Source: Lingula anatina
Taxonomy: Eukaryota; Brachiopoda; Lingulata; Lingulida; Lingulidae
DNA length: 64,000 nt
Assembly: GCF_001039355.2 (NCBI RefSeq)
Contig: NW_019774759.1
Span: forward strand, 406,572-470,571
Reading direction: 5' to 3'
Part shown: piece by piece, positions 1 through 12,181 of the stretch
How positions within the stretch are numbered: position 1 is the first letter of the stretch
Layout of the letters: every line of letters begins with the position of its first letter
Notes under the pieces: generated by a model
What the model was told of the DNA's origin: nothing
What the model saw: the letters and a program-made list of their open reading frames with translations, nothing else
Databases searched by the model: none
Made by a program: the position numbers and the translations under genes

Positions 1-224
1 TTAATATTCCAAATAAATTTAAGGAGGCTGTAAATTTTATATTTGGCTTATACAGACCTACGTAGTTCCAACAGATTGTAATAAAACATTGAACAGGAAG
101 ATATTCACGTTGGGGCCTGTGAAAGGGAGTCCATGTAGTATTAGCATTTTGAGCTGCTCGAAGACAGGTTCCCCAAAATAAAATCATGAATTTGTGTTAT
201 GTGGTTTCTTTGACCGATGGCTAG

Positions 225-777
225 GTAGCAGAATTGGAAAAAATGATTTGGAAGTTCTGAACAAGATAAAGCTTCAACAAATGAAATGTGATACCTCGGT
301 TTCAAATCTCACTCACACCCTGGAAATCGCCTTGGAGAAAATTAAAAGATTAGAAGAAAAATCATCTGTAGTAAAAGGTAAGGACTGCGTAATGCCTTAA
401 CAAATATGATAATGAACAAATGCCCCCTTATGTATGTTTGAGAGAATGCACTCATGCATGTATGTGAGAGAGGGGGGCATGCTTGTTTAGGGTGCGCGCA
501 AGCACGTAACTGTACCAAGCAGTCTATTTTGTTTACTGTCTGCGTTCATTTGCTTACGATGGGGATGTCACCTGAAATGTCGCTGTTGGGCACAAAAAAT
601 GTCGGTGAATACTTTAATTTTAAAATTACTTTTAAAATTACTACTACTTCTGTGCACTGCAAAATTGTGCTTTCTCATTTTCAGTATGTCCAGTTGGTTT
701 TGTAAAACTCGCTGATAGCTGCTATTATTATTCGACAGTTAAGAAGACTTGCCCCCAAGCTCAGGAGTACTGTCCAG
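225..777 (+). CDS. C-type-lectin-like gene, two internal exons (coiled-coil stalk + start of lectin domain)
   Basis: Two exons can be read. Exon 225-377 follows a CTAG acceptor and ends at AAAG|GTAAGG. It codes for a heptad-rich stalk (L-x2-I/A/L spacing; ends ALEKIKRLEEKSSVVK). Exon 685-777 follows a pyrimidine-rich TTTTCAG and keeps phase 1. It reads VCPVGFVKLADSCYYY, then TCPQAQEYC. The Cys-Pro-x-Gly-Phe start, Ser-Cys-Tyr and later Ala-x3-Cys are the usual start of a C-type lectin domain. Lectin exons with the WIGL or WND motifs are not found downstream, so the gene is truncated or has long introns. The second donor (CAG|GTGTCT) is weak. The stalk exon has six A's at 238-243 where its homologue at 5277 implies seven, giving a frameshift that may be a pseudogene mark or a sequencing error. 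The likely product is a secreted oligomeric lectin; this is inferred from domains only. Confidence 0.55.
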
Positions 778-1176
778 GTGTCTCGCCTACATACATGTAG
801 TATGAGATTTATAGATACCAATATACATAGGGTGCCCTGAAAAGGGCATTTCGTGATTGGCACGATAGAGGCATCTCGCATGTCGGGGGTAGGGTGGACT
901 GGTTGCAGCATGTGTGTTAGGGGTGGTCGGCTTATGCCCTAGTTAGATTCCACTTTACCAAAATAACACGATTCAGAGCTGGGCCTCCGAGGACGTGTGT
1001 TTTGACATCGTTTTTGGTGACCTCTGAAATTCAGGATAACAGGCTTTGACGCCGGAGTGGACGAGGTCATCTCTGTAGAGTCCAACAGATCGACAGGGGG
1101 TGTTAAAATACGGTTTATTTGCTAACCTTAATTAGTTCTTGAAAAATACCCTATGAAGCTAAGTGAAATGACATTC

Positions 1177-2753
1177 CATGCAGATAAATTTTCTGTTGTC
1201 TAATTATTGTCAAATGGGCAGTCTAATACAATGTTCTATTTCCTCCCCCACCCCTCTTAACTGCACAGTTACCAGCTTTGAATAAATATAGTTTTTCCAT
1301 CCATGCAGTATGAAGATCACCTTAGCAATTTTTGTATTAAATGAAATACGACCGATTAATCGCGTCCTTTATTCTTTTTACTCTAAGTGGAAAGAAATTT
1401 CTATAGATGTCGGGTAATTCTACCCATGATAAAATAAATACAAACACTCGGTTTCCTAGAAAGGAGCCTGTTTAAACAAGTCATCTCATATTTCGTAATT
1501 GAAAGCAAACAAATGATGGGCATATTTAATGTTTGTGTACGATACATCCTTCACGTTTTAAATTTATACACTCTTAAGAGAAAATCTAAATGCAAAACAT
1601 AACTTTTAAATAATGAAACTAGTGCCTTTAAGTACGAATATCAAATTCTCAGTTCCCAACTCAATTATATGAAATAAAAGATTAAATGAGGGACGCATTA
1701 TTTTCAACAAAGGGTATGTAAGACCAATATCTTAACCTTCTATTTTAATCATTTTGGAGTAAGATAAACCTATTGCCACCTTGTCATACTATTAATTATT
1801 TAAATAATTGAGTTCTCCTCCTCTGCTTCACATCCCGAGTTTCAGAAGTACCTAGGAAATACAGAGATGTGAGTTTCCCGGTTTCCGCTGACTGTTTTGA
1901 TATATAAGACCAGATATAAATGATGAGTTGATTGACAAGCTTTTTTAAACAAGTTGGTTTATATTTTTTTAAACATTTCGGTGTCGGGCATATTTTTAGG
2001 TAATTTCAAATCAACGGTAGAGGCGAATCTTGAGTATATAAGCGTCAAGGAACAGCATCACAACTTCCCCTGGGGTCAAAGACCATGCCATGTTTTTAAA
2101 ATGTGATTTCCTCAAATTTAGGACTTAACATGTCCCATAACCAACTGTCAAATTAGTAACTTTGCTAGCAAGTGATTTCCGAGAATAGCCCTCGTTTAAG
2201 ATAAAAAAATCAGATTACTTTGAATCGCACAGACAAACACATGTCACTGGTTGTAAGGACAGTGAGCCACCACGAGTAAAAGAGATTACTGGAAACTTCT
2301 CTTTTACCTGTATACATCTGTCACTTCCAGTAAAACATTTCATAGCCAGGTTCCCCGGGATAAATAATATATTTCAGTTGTGTTCGTCTTTAACCCGTTA
2401 CAGCAACATGATTCACAACAAACGCAGAAATCTACCAACGTAAATTCAGTTTGTTAAACCTAAATTTTCCACCAGTGCTGACAATGTCAACTAGTTCAGA
2501 AACTACGTCATCTAAGATACGGTGAAGATAATGTAGGTAATGCCCACTTTCCATCACGTGTTCAACACCACCCAATACAATTACGACAAGTACCTGAAAA
2601 ATAAGAATCAAACCCCTCCCATAACTATTATATAAGAGAATGCCTGCGTAGATCGTCCACGTATGCGTACAGTTTTTCACAGCGTTGTAAACAACACTTA
2701 TTTGTTGGTGCATACGGTTAAAGAATGGCTACATTATGTTTATTAGCATGGTC
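1177..2753. repeat. Tandem duplication, unit 1 (promoter + start of exon 1)
   Basis: This unit is repeated at 2754-4478. Both start near CCATGCAGATAAATTTTC and end inside the first coding exon at TTAGCATGGTC. The last ~295 bp (2458-2753 against 4183-4478) appear identical, while the rest shows many substitutions and indels. The junction at 2751-2755 cuts the coding sequence after about ten codons, so this copy cannot make the protein. Confidence 0.85.
2629..2636 (+). promoter_or_regulatory. TATA box, duplicated promoter copy 1
   Basis: TATATAAG lies 96 bp before the ATG at 2725. Upstream in both copies are a CACGTG E-box and an ACGTCA CRE-like half-site. The downstream coding sequence is cut off by the duplication junction, so this promoter is orphaned. 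Confidence 0.5.
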
Positions 2754-4478
2754 CATGCAGATAAATTTTCTGTTGTGTAATTATTGTCAAATGGGCAGTC
2801 TAATACAATGTACAATTTACATTGTACTATCCCTCCCCCAACTGTACAGTTATTAGCTTTGAATATATAGTTTTCCATCCATGCAGTATGAAGATCACGT
2901 TAACAATTTTTGTATCAAATGAAATACGACCGACAAATTGCGTCTTTCATTCTTTATACTTCAAGTGGAAAGACGTTTCTATAGATGTCGGGTAATTCTA
3001 CCCATGATAAAATAAATACAAACATTCGATTTCCTAGAAAGGAGCCTGTTTAAACAAGTTATCTCGTGATTGAAGCAAACACACGATTGTCATATTTAGT
3101 TTTTTTGGTGTACCATGCATCGTGCACGTTTACATTTATGCACTCTTAAGAGAAAAGCTAAATGCAAAATATTGTTTTAGATAATGAAAATAGTGCCTTT
3201 AAGTACGATTACCAAATTTTCAGCTCCCAGCCCTATTATGTCAGATCCGTAGATGTTCTCTCTCTTTCTAGATTGCTCCATTGAGTAAAATATTAGACGA
3301 AAATAATGAGGGACGCATTATTTTCAACAAAAATCAGGTTTTGTAAGAAAAACATCTTTACCTTCTATTTCAATCATTTTGGAGTAAAATAAACCCACTG
3401 CCATCCTGTCATACTATAAATTATTTAAATAATTGAGTACACCCTCTCTGCTTCACATCCTGAGCTTTAGAAGTAACTGGAAATTATTCACAGAGAGGTG
3501 AGTTTCCCAGTTTCCTCTGCATGTTTTGAAATATGAGACCAGATGCAAATGATGAGTTGATTACGAGCTGTGACTTTTTGTATACACGCTTGTTTATATT
3601 TGTTTTTTAACATATACGTTTTAACAGGCACAGTCGGTGTCAGGCATATTTTTAGGTAATTTCAAATCTACGGTAGATGTGAATCTTGAGTCAGGCATAT
3701 TTTTAGGTAATTTCAAATCTACGGTAGTATATAAACATGAAGCAACTACATCACAACTTCCTCTGGGGTCAAAGAACATGGCATTTTTCAAATGTTATTT
3801 CCTTAAAATTAGGACTGAACGTGTCCCTTAAGCAATTCATCGGTTTTGTCCGACCTAACGGAGATAACGTCGGGTAAACCTACCTGTGTCATATTACTAA
3901 CTATATAACTAGCTAGTGTTTTCCAAGCAAAGGTCCTGTTTATATAAAACATCAAGGTTACTAGTATTCAAGCAGACAATCACGTCACTAGTTGTAAGGG
4001 CAGTGAGCCACCATGAGTTCAGGGGATTACTGTTAACTGTACTCTTTACCAGGATAAAATCGTGGATTTCCGTTTTGTGCTCGTCCTAACCCTTTTTTTG
4101 AAAGTGTCCGTTATGGTCTGTGGCACAGAAACACGATTCACAACAAACACAGAAATCTACAAACGTAAATTCTATTTGTTAAACCTAAATTTTCCACCAG
4201 TGCTGACAATGTCAACTAGTTCAGAAACTACGTCATCTAAGATACGGTGAAGATAATGTAGGTAATGCCCACTTTCCATCACGTGTTCAACACCACCCAA
4301 TACAATTACGACAAGTACCTGAAAAATAAGAATCAAACCCCTCCCATAACTATTATATAAGAGAATGCCTGCGTAGATCGTCCACGTATGCGTACAGTTT
4401 TTCACAGCGTTGTAAACAACACTTATTTGTTGGTGCATACGGTTAAAGAATGGCTACATTATGTTTATTAGCATGGTC
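2754..4478. repeat. Tandem duplication, unit 2 (intact upstream region)
   Basis: Second copy of the unit at 1177-2753. It runs directly into the full first exon at 4450. It carries its own internal duplication of about 50 bp near 3650-3725 (a block containing TCAGGCATATTTTTAGG appears twice), which partly explains why it is ~150 bp longer than unit 1. Confidence 0.85.
4354..4361 (+). promoter_or_regulatory. TATA box of the secreted coiled-coil gene
   Basis: TATATAAG is 96 bp upstream of the ATG at 4450, the same spacing as in the orphan copy. The surrounding ~295 bp is identical in both copies. Transcription would start about 25-30 bp downstream, giving a short 5' UTR. Confidence 0.55.
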
Positions 4479-5424
4479 GTTCCTGTTGGTTCTTATTGAG
4501 CATAGTTCTGTTTGTGGACATCGCGTTTTCAGCAGGCAGAACAAGATCCCAATTCTTGGAGGCCAACCACCACTGGATACAGGAACTGGTACCGTTGATA
4601 GGAAGACCAAAGAAAAGGTTCGTACCAGTATTTACAAACTGTTCAACACTTATGCAGAGAGCCCCCTTGACTTTATAAATACCGTGGATTTTCGATGTTT
4701 TTTTCCTGAATAAAGATGTTTGGAGTTTTTATCAATGCCTATGCTATTAAGATATTAATTAATTTTGAATTGATTCGCTGTTTTTACACATTTTGTTCCT
4801 GAAATTAACTAAGCTCTCGTAATATTTGAACGGGCTTTACATTTTTTGTTAAAACACCGAATATCATCTAATAAATTTGCATGCTCATTAATCGGTATAA
4901 CAGACATTAAAAAATCGTGTTGAAAAGAAAAGATTGAAAAGTACCGTGGCGCGGTTTCAACTAACAATTTAGTATGAAATGAATATTTGTCTGCTTCTAG
5001 CCAAAATAAAAATCTACAAGTCAATAGTTTCATTAATTTATTTTGTCGAATAAATTGAAAATATGAAGACTAAATCCCTTTCTTCTCGAAGCATGATATT
5101 GCATAGTTATTTCATTCATCATGTCTGATCTCAAAACCTTTGAGAGGACGAGCGCTAAACTTGCACCGTTAGTCGACAACAGTGCTTTATGAAATTCTGA
5201 ATAAAAAAATTCAAAAGATAATAAACTCAAATAATTTACTGACTTTAACGTGAATCCTTTTACCTAATTGCTATAGGTAGATGAATTGGAAAAAAAGTTC
5301 TACGAAACAGGCATAGAAATGCAGAACACGAAAACGCTGCGACAAGAAAAGTTAGTGGAATCCGAACTCGCTGACATACTGGGAATCGCCTCGGTAAAAA
5401 TCAATCGAATGAACACACGGAAAG
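4450..5424 (+). CDS. Secreted protein with coiled-coil stalk, exons 1 and 2
   Basis: Exon 1 starts at ATG 4450 and encodes a clear signal peptide (MATLCLLAWSFLLVLIEHSS, followed by VCG). A short Pro/Gly/Thr-rich stretch follows. Two donors keep the frame: G|GTACCG after 4588 (phase 1) or AAG|GTTCGT after 4617 (phase 0). Exon 2 starts at 5277 (CTATAG|GTAGAT) or 5281 and ends at AAAG|GTAAGT, 5424. It reads VDELEKKFYETGIEMQ and on to VKINRMNTRK. It is homologous in start, length and phase to the stalk exon at 225, so the two are tandem paralogues. No lectin exon is seen after 5424. A short in-frame tail exon at 10252 (GIESLQEDIKG, stop) is possible but unproven. The product is probably extracellular and oligomeric. 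Confidence 0.5.
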
Positions 5425-6384
5425 GTAAGTGATACTTAAAGTAGTAACAAATAAAAGTTACATTTAGTTTTTGTCTTAGAATATTTATGGCCACGACCCT
5501 AGAGACCGCGACCAAGTTTATGTTCTGTTCATATGAAATCATAACTCTGAGTTTGGGACCTTGAAATAAGTACCCGCTCTGGGGAGGGGTGGCTAGCACG
5601 AATAAAAGATATACGAGTGAATCGCGTGTTTATCTGCGTCGTTAACGATTCTTTCATTTTGCAGATTACAGTGTTGTTGTTAGTCAAATTATTTTAGTTT
5701 GTTGAGGCTATATACTGCTGCTCATTGATAAAATAGCTCTTTTAAGACAAAACAGTTTGGGAAAATATAGGATAAGGAATTCATTGGTATCATGCTAATG
5801 TAACATTATATTTTTTATGTTTAAATGTTAAAAAAAATACCAATACACAAAATTAAAAACCTACAAAATTGCTGTTGGTCGTTTCACAGTAGTTTTCAGG
5901 CCACATTTTATGTGACTGTTATAAGGTAGATCATACATTTTAGCTTGGATTTTCATGTTAACCTTGTGGTCTTGCTCCCAGCTGTCATAGTTTAAGATGT
6001 ACACTGAGTGAAAGAAAATGCTGGGCTCAATTTTTTTTCACTTGGATCAAATCCACTTTTTGTAATTAAAATGACCACTTCGTTACACTCTCCCCTCCCC
6101 TCCAGTAAAATGTCGTCGAGACATGTACCAATCCATACAAAAACACAGATATAAACACACAGATATTTACATTCAAAATGTTCCTTTATTAAACAATACA
6201 TTTATATAGGATAATGCAAATATTATATTTATCAATCACTCATCAACCGAAAAATATATTCACAAAGCCCTGCAACCTGAGACATACCGTACTCGGATTA
6301 AGAATGTGTACATTTACCCCGTGGACCATTTGAAGATTACACTGCGATTAATGCGGTGGAAAATACAATAGAGAGAGTGTATAT
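5425..6384. other. Non-coding stretch, probable intron
   Basis: No coding signal was recognised. It may be intron of the gene starting at 4450. The same holds for 778-1176 and 4714-5276. Confidence 0.4.
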
Positions 6385-7122
6385 AGTCCGTGGGCCAAAT
6401 ACCGAAACCCTCCCCCCCCCTTAGTGATTTTCGTTCACTATGTTTTTCTGATAGCTTAGGTCCTTAGCTTTTATTTTCTGCTTGTTTGCCATTAAACTGG
6501 TGGTGGGTGTGTGTGCTACAGCCGTTGCCATGGTAACACACGGGTTAAAAATTGACATTTCTGAGCCCAACAAAATCTAAAATATTTCAAATACATAAAC
6601 TAAATAGAATTCAAAATCGTTCTAGACATGTAGTCTAAGATGTGCACTATACCTAACAGTGAACAAAATTTTCCAAGATGGCGGCAAATCCAAGATGGCG
6701 GCCAATTTTTACTGTTTTTTCAGAAATTTTGATAATTTTTAATTTTTTAATTCTTATTTAAGTATTAAAGAATTGCAATATCTGGGATATTTTGATGCAC
6801 CAGTGTAGCATGGAATCTCTACTTTCTGTCTGTAGTGTTTGTTCAAGGTGCAATCTTTTTATTGAGATGAAAAATCCTGAAATCCAACATGGCTGCCACA
6901 AAACAAGTCTTTTACATGTAGCTGTCCTGTCTGGAAATATGACAGAATTATCATCCCTAATTAAGTTCTTCATTACTTTTGGTGCACTGAATATAAAAAC
7001 AGAACCCTTTTCAATTACTTGACTTAATTTGGATTACAGTATGGCTTTCAAAACTCAAAATGGCCGCCAATGACCGTGAATTTACATCTTTGTAACCAGT
7101 CGACTAAAATATGACAGCAATA
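6385..7122. repeat. 'AAGATGGC' repeat, copy A
   Basis: Near-identical to 8311-9046. It starts with AGTCCGTGGGCCAAATACCG and is cut by the N at 7123. It contains AAGATGGCGGC twice (6675, 6692), CATGGCTGCC near 6888 and AAATGGCCGCC near 7051. No conserved ORF was found. Confidence 0.85.
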
Positions 7123-7124
7123 NT

Positions 7125-7793
7125 AAGTTGACCGACATTGTTGCGTTTCTGTTTTTTCTGGCGCAATTTTCTATTTGCTCTTATCTGGGCTGAACGAATT
7201 TTCTTTTCGTCATCACTATCATCTGCAAGATCATCAGATTGATATTCTTCCACAGCTTCCCAACCAGCATCCGATTTGTCCGCCAATCTTATAAGCTTGT
7301 TACGTTTCTTAATTTGATCTACGGACCTTTTGAGTAACTGTCTTCCAGACTTCACTTCCCCTTTCTTAAAGTAACTTTCTGCAAATTCAAGGTTTTCAAG
7401 TACTTCAGTGTTAAATTCAAATTGTTTTTTGTTTCCTTTGAACTTGAATTCAATTTCATGGGATGACCTCAATTTTTTGTTTTCTGCTATATTTTTCTCG
7501 GACAGTTCTCTTTTTAATCCTTTAAACTTTTGATCCATATAGGATTTAAACAAATTGAAAGTATCAGCAAGATTTGAGCCAACTTCACCTGGTATTTGTT
7601 GGCCACTCCCTTCATTTTCAAGCTCTCCGCTCTCCTCGGTCGAGTAGTTTTTATCCTCTTTGTTTGATGCTACACCCTCCGACTGCATCAACTCAGGTTC
7701 GCTCACCTCAGGCCTCTCAATTTCTTTCTCAGTATGTTCAGAATCTGACTCAAACACTTTCTCTATCCTTTGTGATTTCCTACCCTTTGGCAT
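7125..7793 (-). CDS. Gag-like ORF of a DIRS/Ngaro-type tyrosine-recombinase retrotransposon
   Basis: A continuous ORF of about 223 codons starts at MPKGRKSQRIEK (ATG at 7793) and stops at the N base at 7123, so it is cut by a contig join. The N-terminal ~100 residues are acidic and Ser/Glu-rich. The C-terminal half has the pattern KKRNKLIRLADKSDAGWEAV, an SDD/DDSDDEKK acidic patch and a basic Arg/Lys tail. I associate this pattern with ORF1 of DIRS/Ngaro-like elements in marine invertebrates. That assignment is recalled, not searched. An in-frame upstream ATG at 7820 is possible; MPKG is preferred because the second copy of the leader (9439) also ends with these codons. No reverse transcriptase or recombinase is present in the window. 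Confidence 0.6.
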
Positions 7794-7992
7794 ACTAGAC
7801 GTTTGAAATATGAAATTCAAGCTTAGGAAAACTGGAATGTCTGTACATTAGCGTAGCTCGACTTCGAATGATCGTTTCCCTTCCTCACGTGATCTGTTCA
7901 CCTTTTGAATACAGCGCCCCCTGTACCTCCTAATAACCTTTCTCCTAAGACACGTCATCGTTGACCCGTTAAACGACAATAAATACATTTAT
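7783..7992 (-). mobile_element. 5' leader of the DIRS-like element, copy 1
   Basis: These 210 bp before the gag start match 9439-9648 with about one mismatch. Both end at AAATACATTTAT (plus strand), after which the flanks differ. That end is therefore probably the element's outer edge. Confidence 0.6.
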
Positions 7993-8310
7993 CAGTACCA
8001 AATTCGAAATTAGATGATTTACATACTAGTGGGCCCACATGAGGAATTCTTAGCGTCATCCGTTTCATCTGAGCCGGCTACTCTACTTTCTACTAACACG
8101 CACTTCTCTCTTCAAAAGATGAAACTGATGCACGCACGAGAGTCACCTCACAGTATGTACCATCGAAACCTCTGTCAGGGTACGGTTAAAGTTACTGCCG
8201 AAGATTTGCATAGTCAGCCTGTTGATGATGATGATGATACCCGCTACGAAAGCTTTATACCATGAAGATAAAGTTATTCACCGCGTTAATTACGGTACTA
8301 TATATATTTT

Positions 8311-9435
8311 AGTCCGTGGGCCAAATACCGAAACCCTCCCCCCCCTTAGTGATTTTCGTTCACTATGTTTTTCTGATAGCTTAGGTCCTTAGGTTTTATT
8401 TTCTGCTTGTTTGCCATTAAACTGGTGGTGGGTGTGTGTGCTACAGCCATTGCCATGGTAACACACGGGTTAAAAATTGAGATTTCTGAGCCCAACAAAA
8501 TCTAAAATATTTCAAATACATAAACTAAATAGAATTCAAAATCGTTCTAGACATGTAGTCTAAGATGTGCACTATACCTAACGATGAACAATATTTTCCA
8601 AGATGGCGGCAAATCCAAGATGGCGGCCAATTTTTGCTGTTTTTTCAAAAATTTTGATAATTTTTAATTTTTTAATTCTTATTTAATTATTAAAGAATTG
8701 CAATATCTGGGATATTTTGATGCACCAGTGTAGCATGGAATCTCTTCTTTCTGCCTATAGTGTTTGTTCAAGATTCAATCTTTTTATTGAGATGAAAAAT
8801 CCTGAAATCCAACATGGCTGCCAAAAACAAGTCTTTTACATGTAGCTGTCCTGTCTAAAAATATTACAGAATTATCATCCCAAATTAAGTTCTTCATTAC
8901 TTTTGGTGCACTGAATATAAAAACAGAACCCTTTTCAATTACTTGACTTAATTTGTATTACAGTATGGCTTTCAAAATTCAAAATGGCCGCCAATGACCG
9001 TGAATTTACATCTTTGTAACCAGTAGACTAAAATATGACAGCAATATTCCTAATTTTATCTTAAGTTTGGATGAATACTTATGTTTTAATAGTCCTGATC
9101 ACTACTAGATGTGTGGTCATGTGAAATGATTAAAAAAAAGAAAGATCAAATGGTCAACAATAACCTAGACTAGATAAAAGACCTATAATACCCCCCAATA
9201 AATGCAAGTCACTCACATTTGACCTAAGAAATCATACAAAGTTTCATGTACATGCTAATCACTCACATTTGACATGGAAAAGAATACTTTTGAGTTGAAA
9301 TACTAATGTATTCTGTCGCATTTGAAAGAAATGGCTGTCAATGAGTATAGGGGACTATATATTTATGGTCAATATGATACACTCTTGCTAAAAAATTGAT
9401 TGAAAATTATATTCCAAAAGAATGTTACTTAGATT
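8311..9435. repeat. 'AAGATGGC' repeat, copy B with extended right side
   Basis: 8311-9046 matches 6385-7122 with a few per cent differences. Copy B continues past the point where copy A is lost at N 7123 and runs to N 9436. The stretch 9047-9435 has no other copy in the window and no gene that I can see. Confidence 0.8.
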
Positions 9436-9438
9436 NTT

Positions 9439-9648
9439 CCCTTTGGCATACTAGACGTTTGAAATATGAAATTCAAGCTTAGGAAAACTGGAATGTCTGT
9501 ACATTAGCGTAGCTCGACTTCGAATGATCGTTTCCCTTCCTCACGTGATCTGTTCACCTTTTGAATACAGCGCCCCCTGTACCTCCTAATAACCTTTCTC
9601 CTAAGACACGTCATCGTTGACACGTTAAACGACAATAAATACATTTAT
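9439..9648 (-). mobile_element. 5' leader of the DIRS-like element, copy 2 (truncated)
   Basis: Copy of 7783-7992. It holds only the first four gag codons (MPKG, read on the minus strand) before the N at 9436. It may be the other allele of the same insertion or a second insertion. Confidence 0.6.
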
Positions 9649-10349
9649 GCAAACATAGAAAACCAGATTTTGTGATTTGTCTTAAATGTTCCCAAGTATG
9701 ACTTTGGGGTATAATTAAGAAGTGGAACACTATTATGTTCTGTTGATTTTTACAACGCTAGACTGACCTTACATACACGGGTACATGTTTAGGTTACTTA
9801 CGTTCACTTGTGGTTAGAATATATAAAATGATATTTAAGTACAGATGTGAATTTAATTCATACAATGTAATGTGGCTGCATGTTCGTACTGAGTAGTTAG
9901 AGTATCTTAACCATCGTCTGCAATTGACACCTCGCGTTTCTCTCAAATTTAGACTATTTGAACATCTGCATAGCTCCTTGGAGGTAAACACCAATGTTAG
10001 AGATTTCCACCATTCGAAACATGTTCAAGGGTACATCCTGAGTTTTATTAACGAATTTCTAATCGTTGAGGCAAATCTAAAAAAAAAGCCAGATAAAGAA
10101 GAAAAAAAAGAACAAAAATACAACCAATGCCAAATATTTGTGGAGGTACGAGTGAGCGTTTGAAAAAGGTATGTATTTGTAAATACTTAAAGGTAAAGCT
10201 CTTCAGCCGTCTTTGTAAGTGGTTATCAATTTACTCATTTTGTCTACAGGAATCGAATCACTGCAAGAAGATATCAAAGGATGAAAGAAAAGCTCACTTG
10301 TAAGATTTATATGAACCAAGAAGCATATATCCTCGACATACTATAATGT

Positions 10350-10668
10350 TACGTCTATTTTTAAAGAACAACGAGAAAAAAAAACGCCCTGTCATATTTA
10401 TGAGAAAAATTGCTTAAATTAAAATATTCTGCTGTGGGGAAAAAAACCTGTTTCTCAGAGCGCACAATGGGTGATGAGATGACAATTTTCAAAAATAAAT
10501 GAAAACGTTTATATTAACAACAGAATAGGAGAACATATCTAGCAGTGGCGCAAGTGCAAGTGAACTCCAGCGTGGAACAGGGGGAAGTCTGTCAGTGTGT
10601 ATTAACAGTGTAGGACATCGGTTAAAGAGGAGGGGGGTCTTACTATAGCTCGCAATCTATTGATGACC
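10350..10668. repeat. Local direct repeat, copy 1
   Basis: Matches 10919-11230. Shared blocks are AACAACGAGAAAAAA, TTTCTCAGAGCGCACAATGG and TATTAACAACAGAATAGGAG, in the same order. Neither copy has an ORF of note. Confidence 0.75.
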
Positions 10669-10918
10669 GCGATTGTTTTCTTTTCTCAAACAAAGTAAAA
10701 CCTCGCCTTTACAATTACTGCGTGTACGGCTGCCGTGAAGAAATGTCCTGTCGAACAGATTTTGCTATATTTAAATGCACTAGCGACTTGTTTTAGATCA
10801 CTGTAGTGAGAAAGCATACGTGCGACACCGGGCAATAACGTTCAAGTATAGGATTAACATCGTTTAGATGCACATACATATAACGCGATGAGAGCTAAGC
10901 ATTAAACCTTGATAACTA

Positions 10919-11230
10919 ACGTCCATTTTAACAACAACGAGAAAAAAGGACGCCCTGTATTAGTTATGAGACAAATTGCTAATCACCCGTTTCTCAGAGC
11001 GCACAATGGGTGATGAGATGATGCTATTAAAAAAATGAAAGCTTTATATTAACAACAGAATAGGAGAAAATATCTATCACTGGCGCAAGGACAATCCAAC
11101 TCCAGCGTGTAACAGGGGAAGCCTGACAGTGTGATCACTCTATATGAAAAATAAAAACGATGAATTAACAGCCTAAGGTTAAAGAAGAGGGGGGTCTTAT
11201 AATAGCTGGCAATCTCTTGTTAAACGCAAG
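10919..11230. repeat. Local direct repeat, copy 2
   Basis: Second copy of 10350-10668, offset by about 567 bp, with small indels. The DNA between the copies (10669-10918) and after them (11231-12181) shows no recognisable gene. Confidence 0.75.
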
Positions 11231-12181
11231 GGCTATTATTTCTTAAACAAACCTAAACAAGATAAGATTAAGAGTAAGATTGTTAAATAAGATGACTGTA
11301 AATTAATAATGGTAATTCAACAGTGACGATGGAGAATGTGTCATTCACAAAATAAGACTGACTCAAGCCAATTGTCCATATCAATTTTTTTTAGTAATTG
11401 AGGCTACAGGCCAGCTCGTTCTGTAACTTTTCTTTATAAAAATAACGCCGCTTTATTTGTTACTTTTAATTTTTATTTTTCACATAGGTGGAGACGATGG
11501 AAATAAATGTACTGAGCATCTTTAAACTTCAAAACGTTTTTGACATAAACTGTACCTTTTTGACAATGTTATTCGCTGCTTTTTCCTTATTCCTCATTCA
11601 TTATCATTCATAATTTATAAATACTATTTGCAATAAGAATTATGAGGCAGGGTGAATTGTTGATCATGATGCACGATGCTGATGCGTATGCATGTTAATC
11701 AAACAAACGATACTTAGTTCAGTTTTTTACTACGGAGCACTTCATATTGAATGAAACAAGCAGTTTGCTAGCAACACTTAAAACATGATCAGCCAAGCTA
11801 GGGAACAAAAGGACAGTTCGCTATGGGAGACGGTTTAGTGGCACGCGGTAGCATGGGTTCTAGCCACTTAAAGCTATAATCCTATCGCCGCAACAAACAA
11901 TGGGGACTTTCTGGTTGATGTATCCTGCTGTTAATTACACTTAGTTACAGCGGATTGTTGTGCTCGCGTTGGACCACAGATACCGGCGTCATGGGGTTCA
12001 CTCGTCTAAGCTATTGTGTTTTTGCGTTCGAATTTTAAAGGGATTTATACGGCTCTCCATTGTTTGCCCACCCCCTTCTATTCACAGGGTAGGGATTCAA
12101 ACATTTCAAACGTTTTAAATCAGTATACAACGGAATTTTTACTACTACTGTAAGAACCACATCATTACATAAAAGTCTTAC

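Noticed and set aside
3637-3831. Plus-strand 64-codon ORF with a repeated SGIFLGNFKSTV peptide
   Set aside because: The repetition comes from the ~50-bp internal duplication in the promoter unit; the other unit does not keep the frame.
8014-8265. 83-codon ORF ending in a poly-Asp stretch
   Set aside because: The Asp run is a GAT microsatellite; no family resemblance, lies between mobile-element fragments.
11840-11890. tRNA-like GGTTCTAGCC block
   Set aside because: No cloverleaf with paired acceptor and anticodon stems could be built around it by eye.
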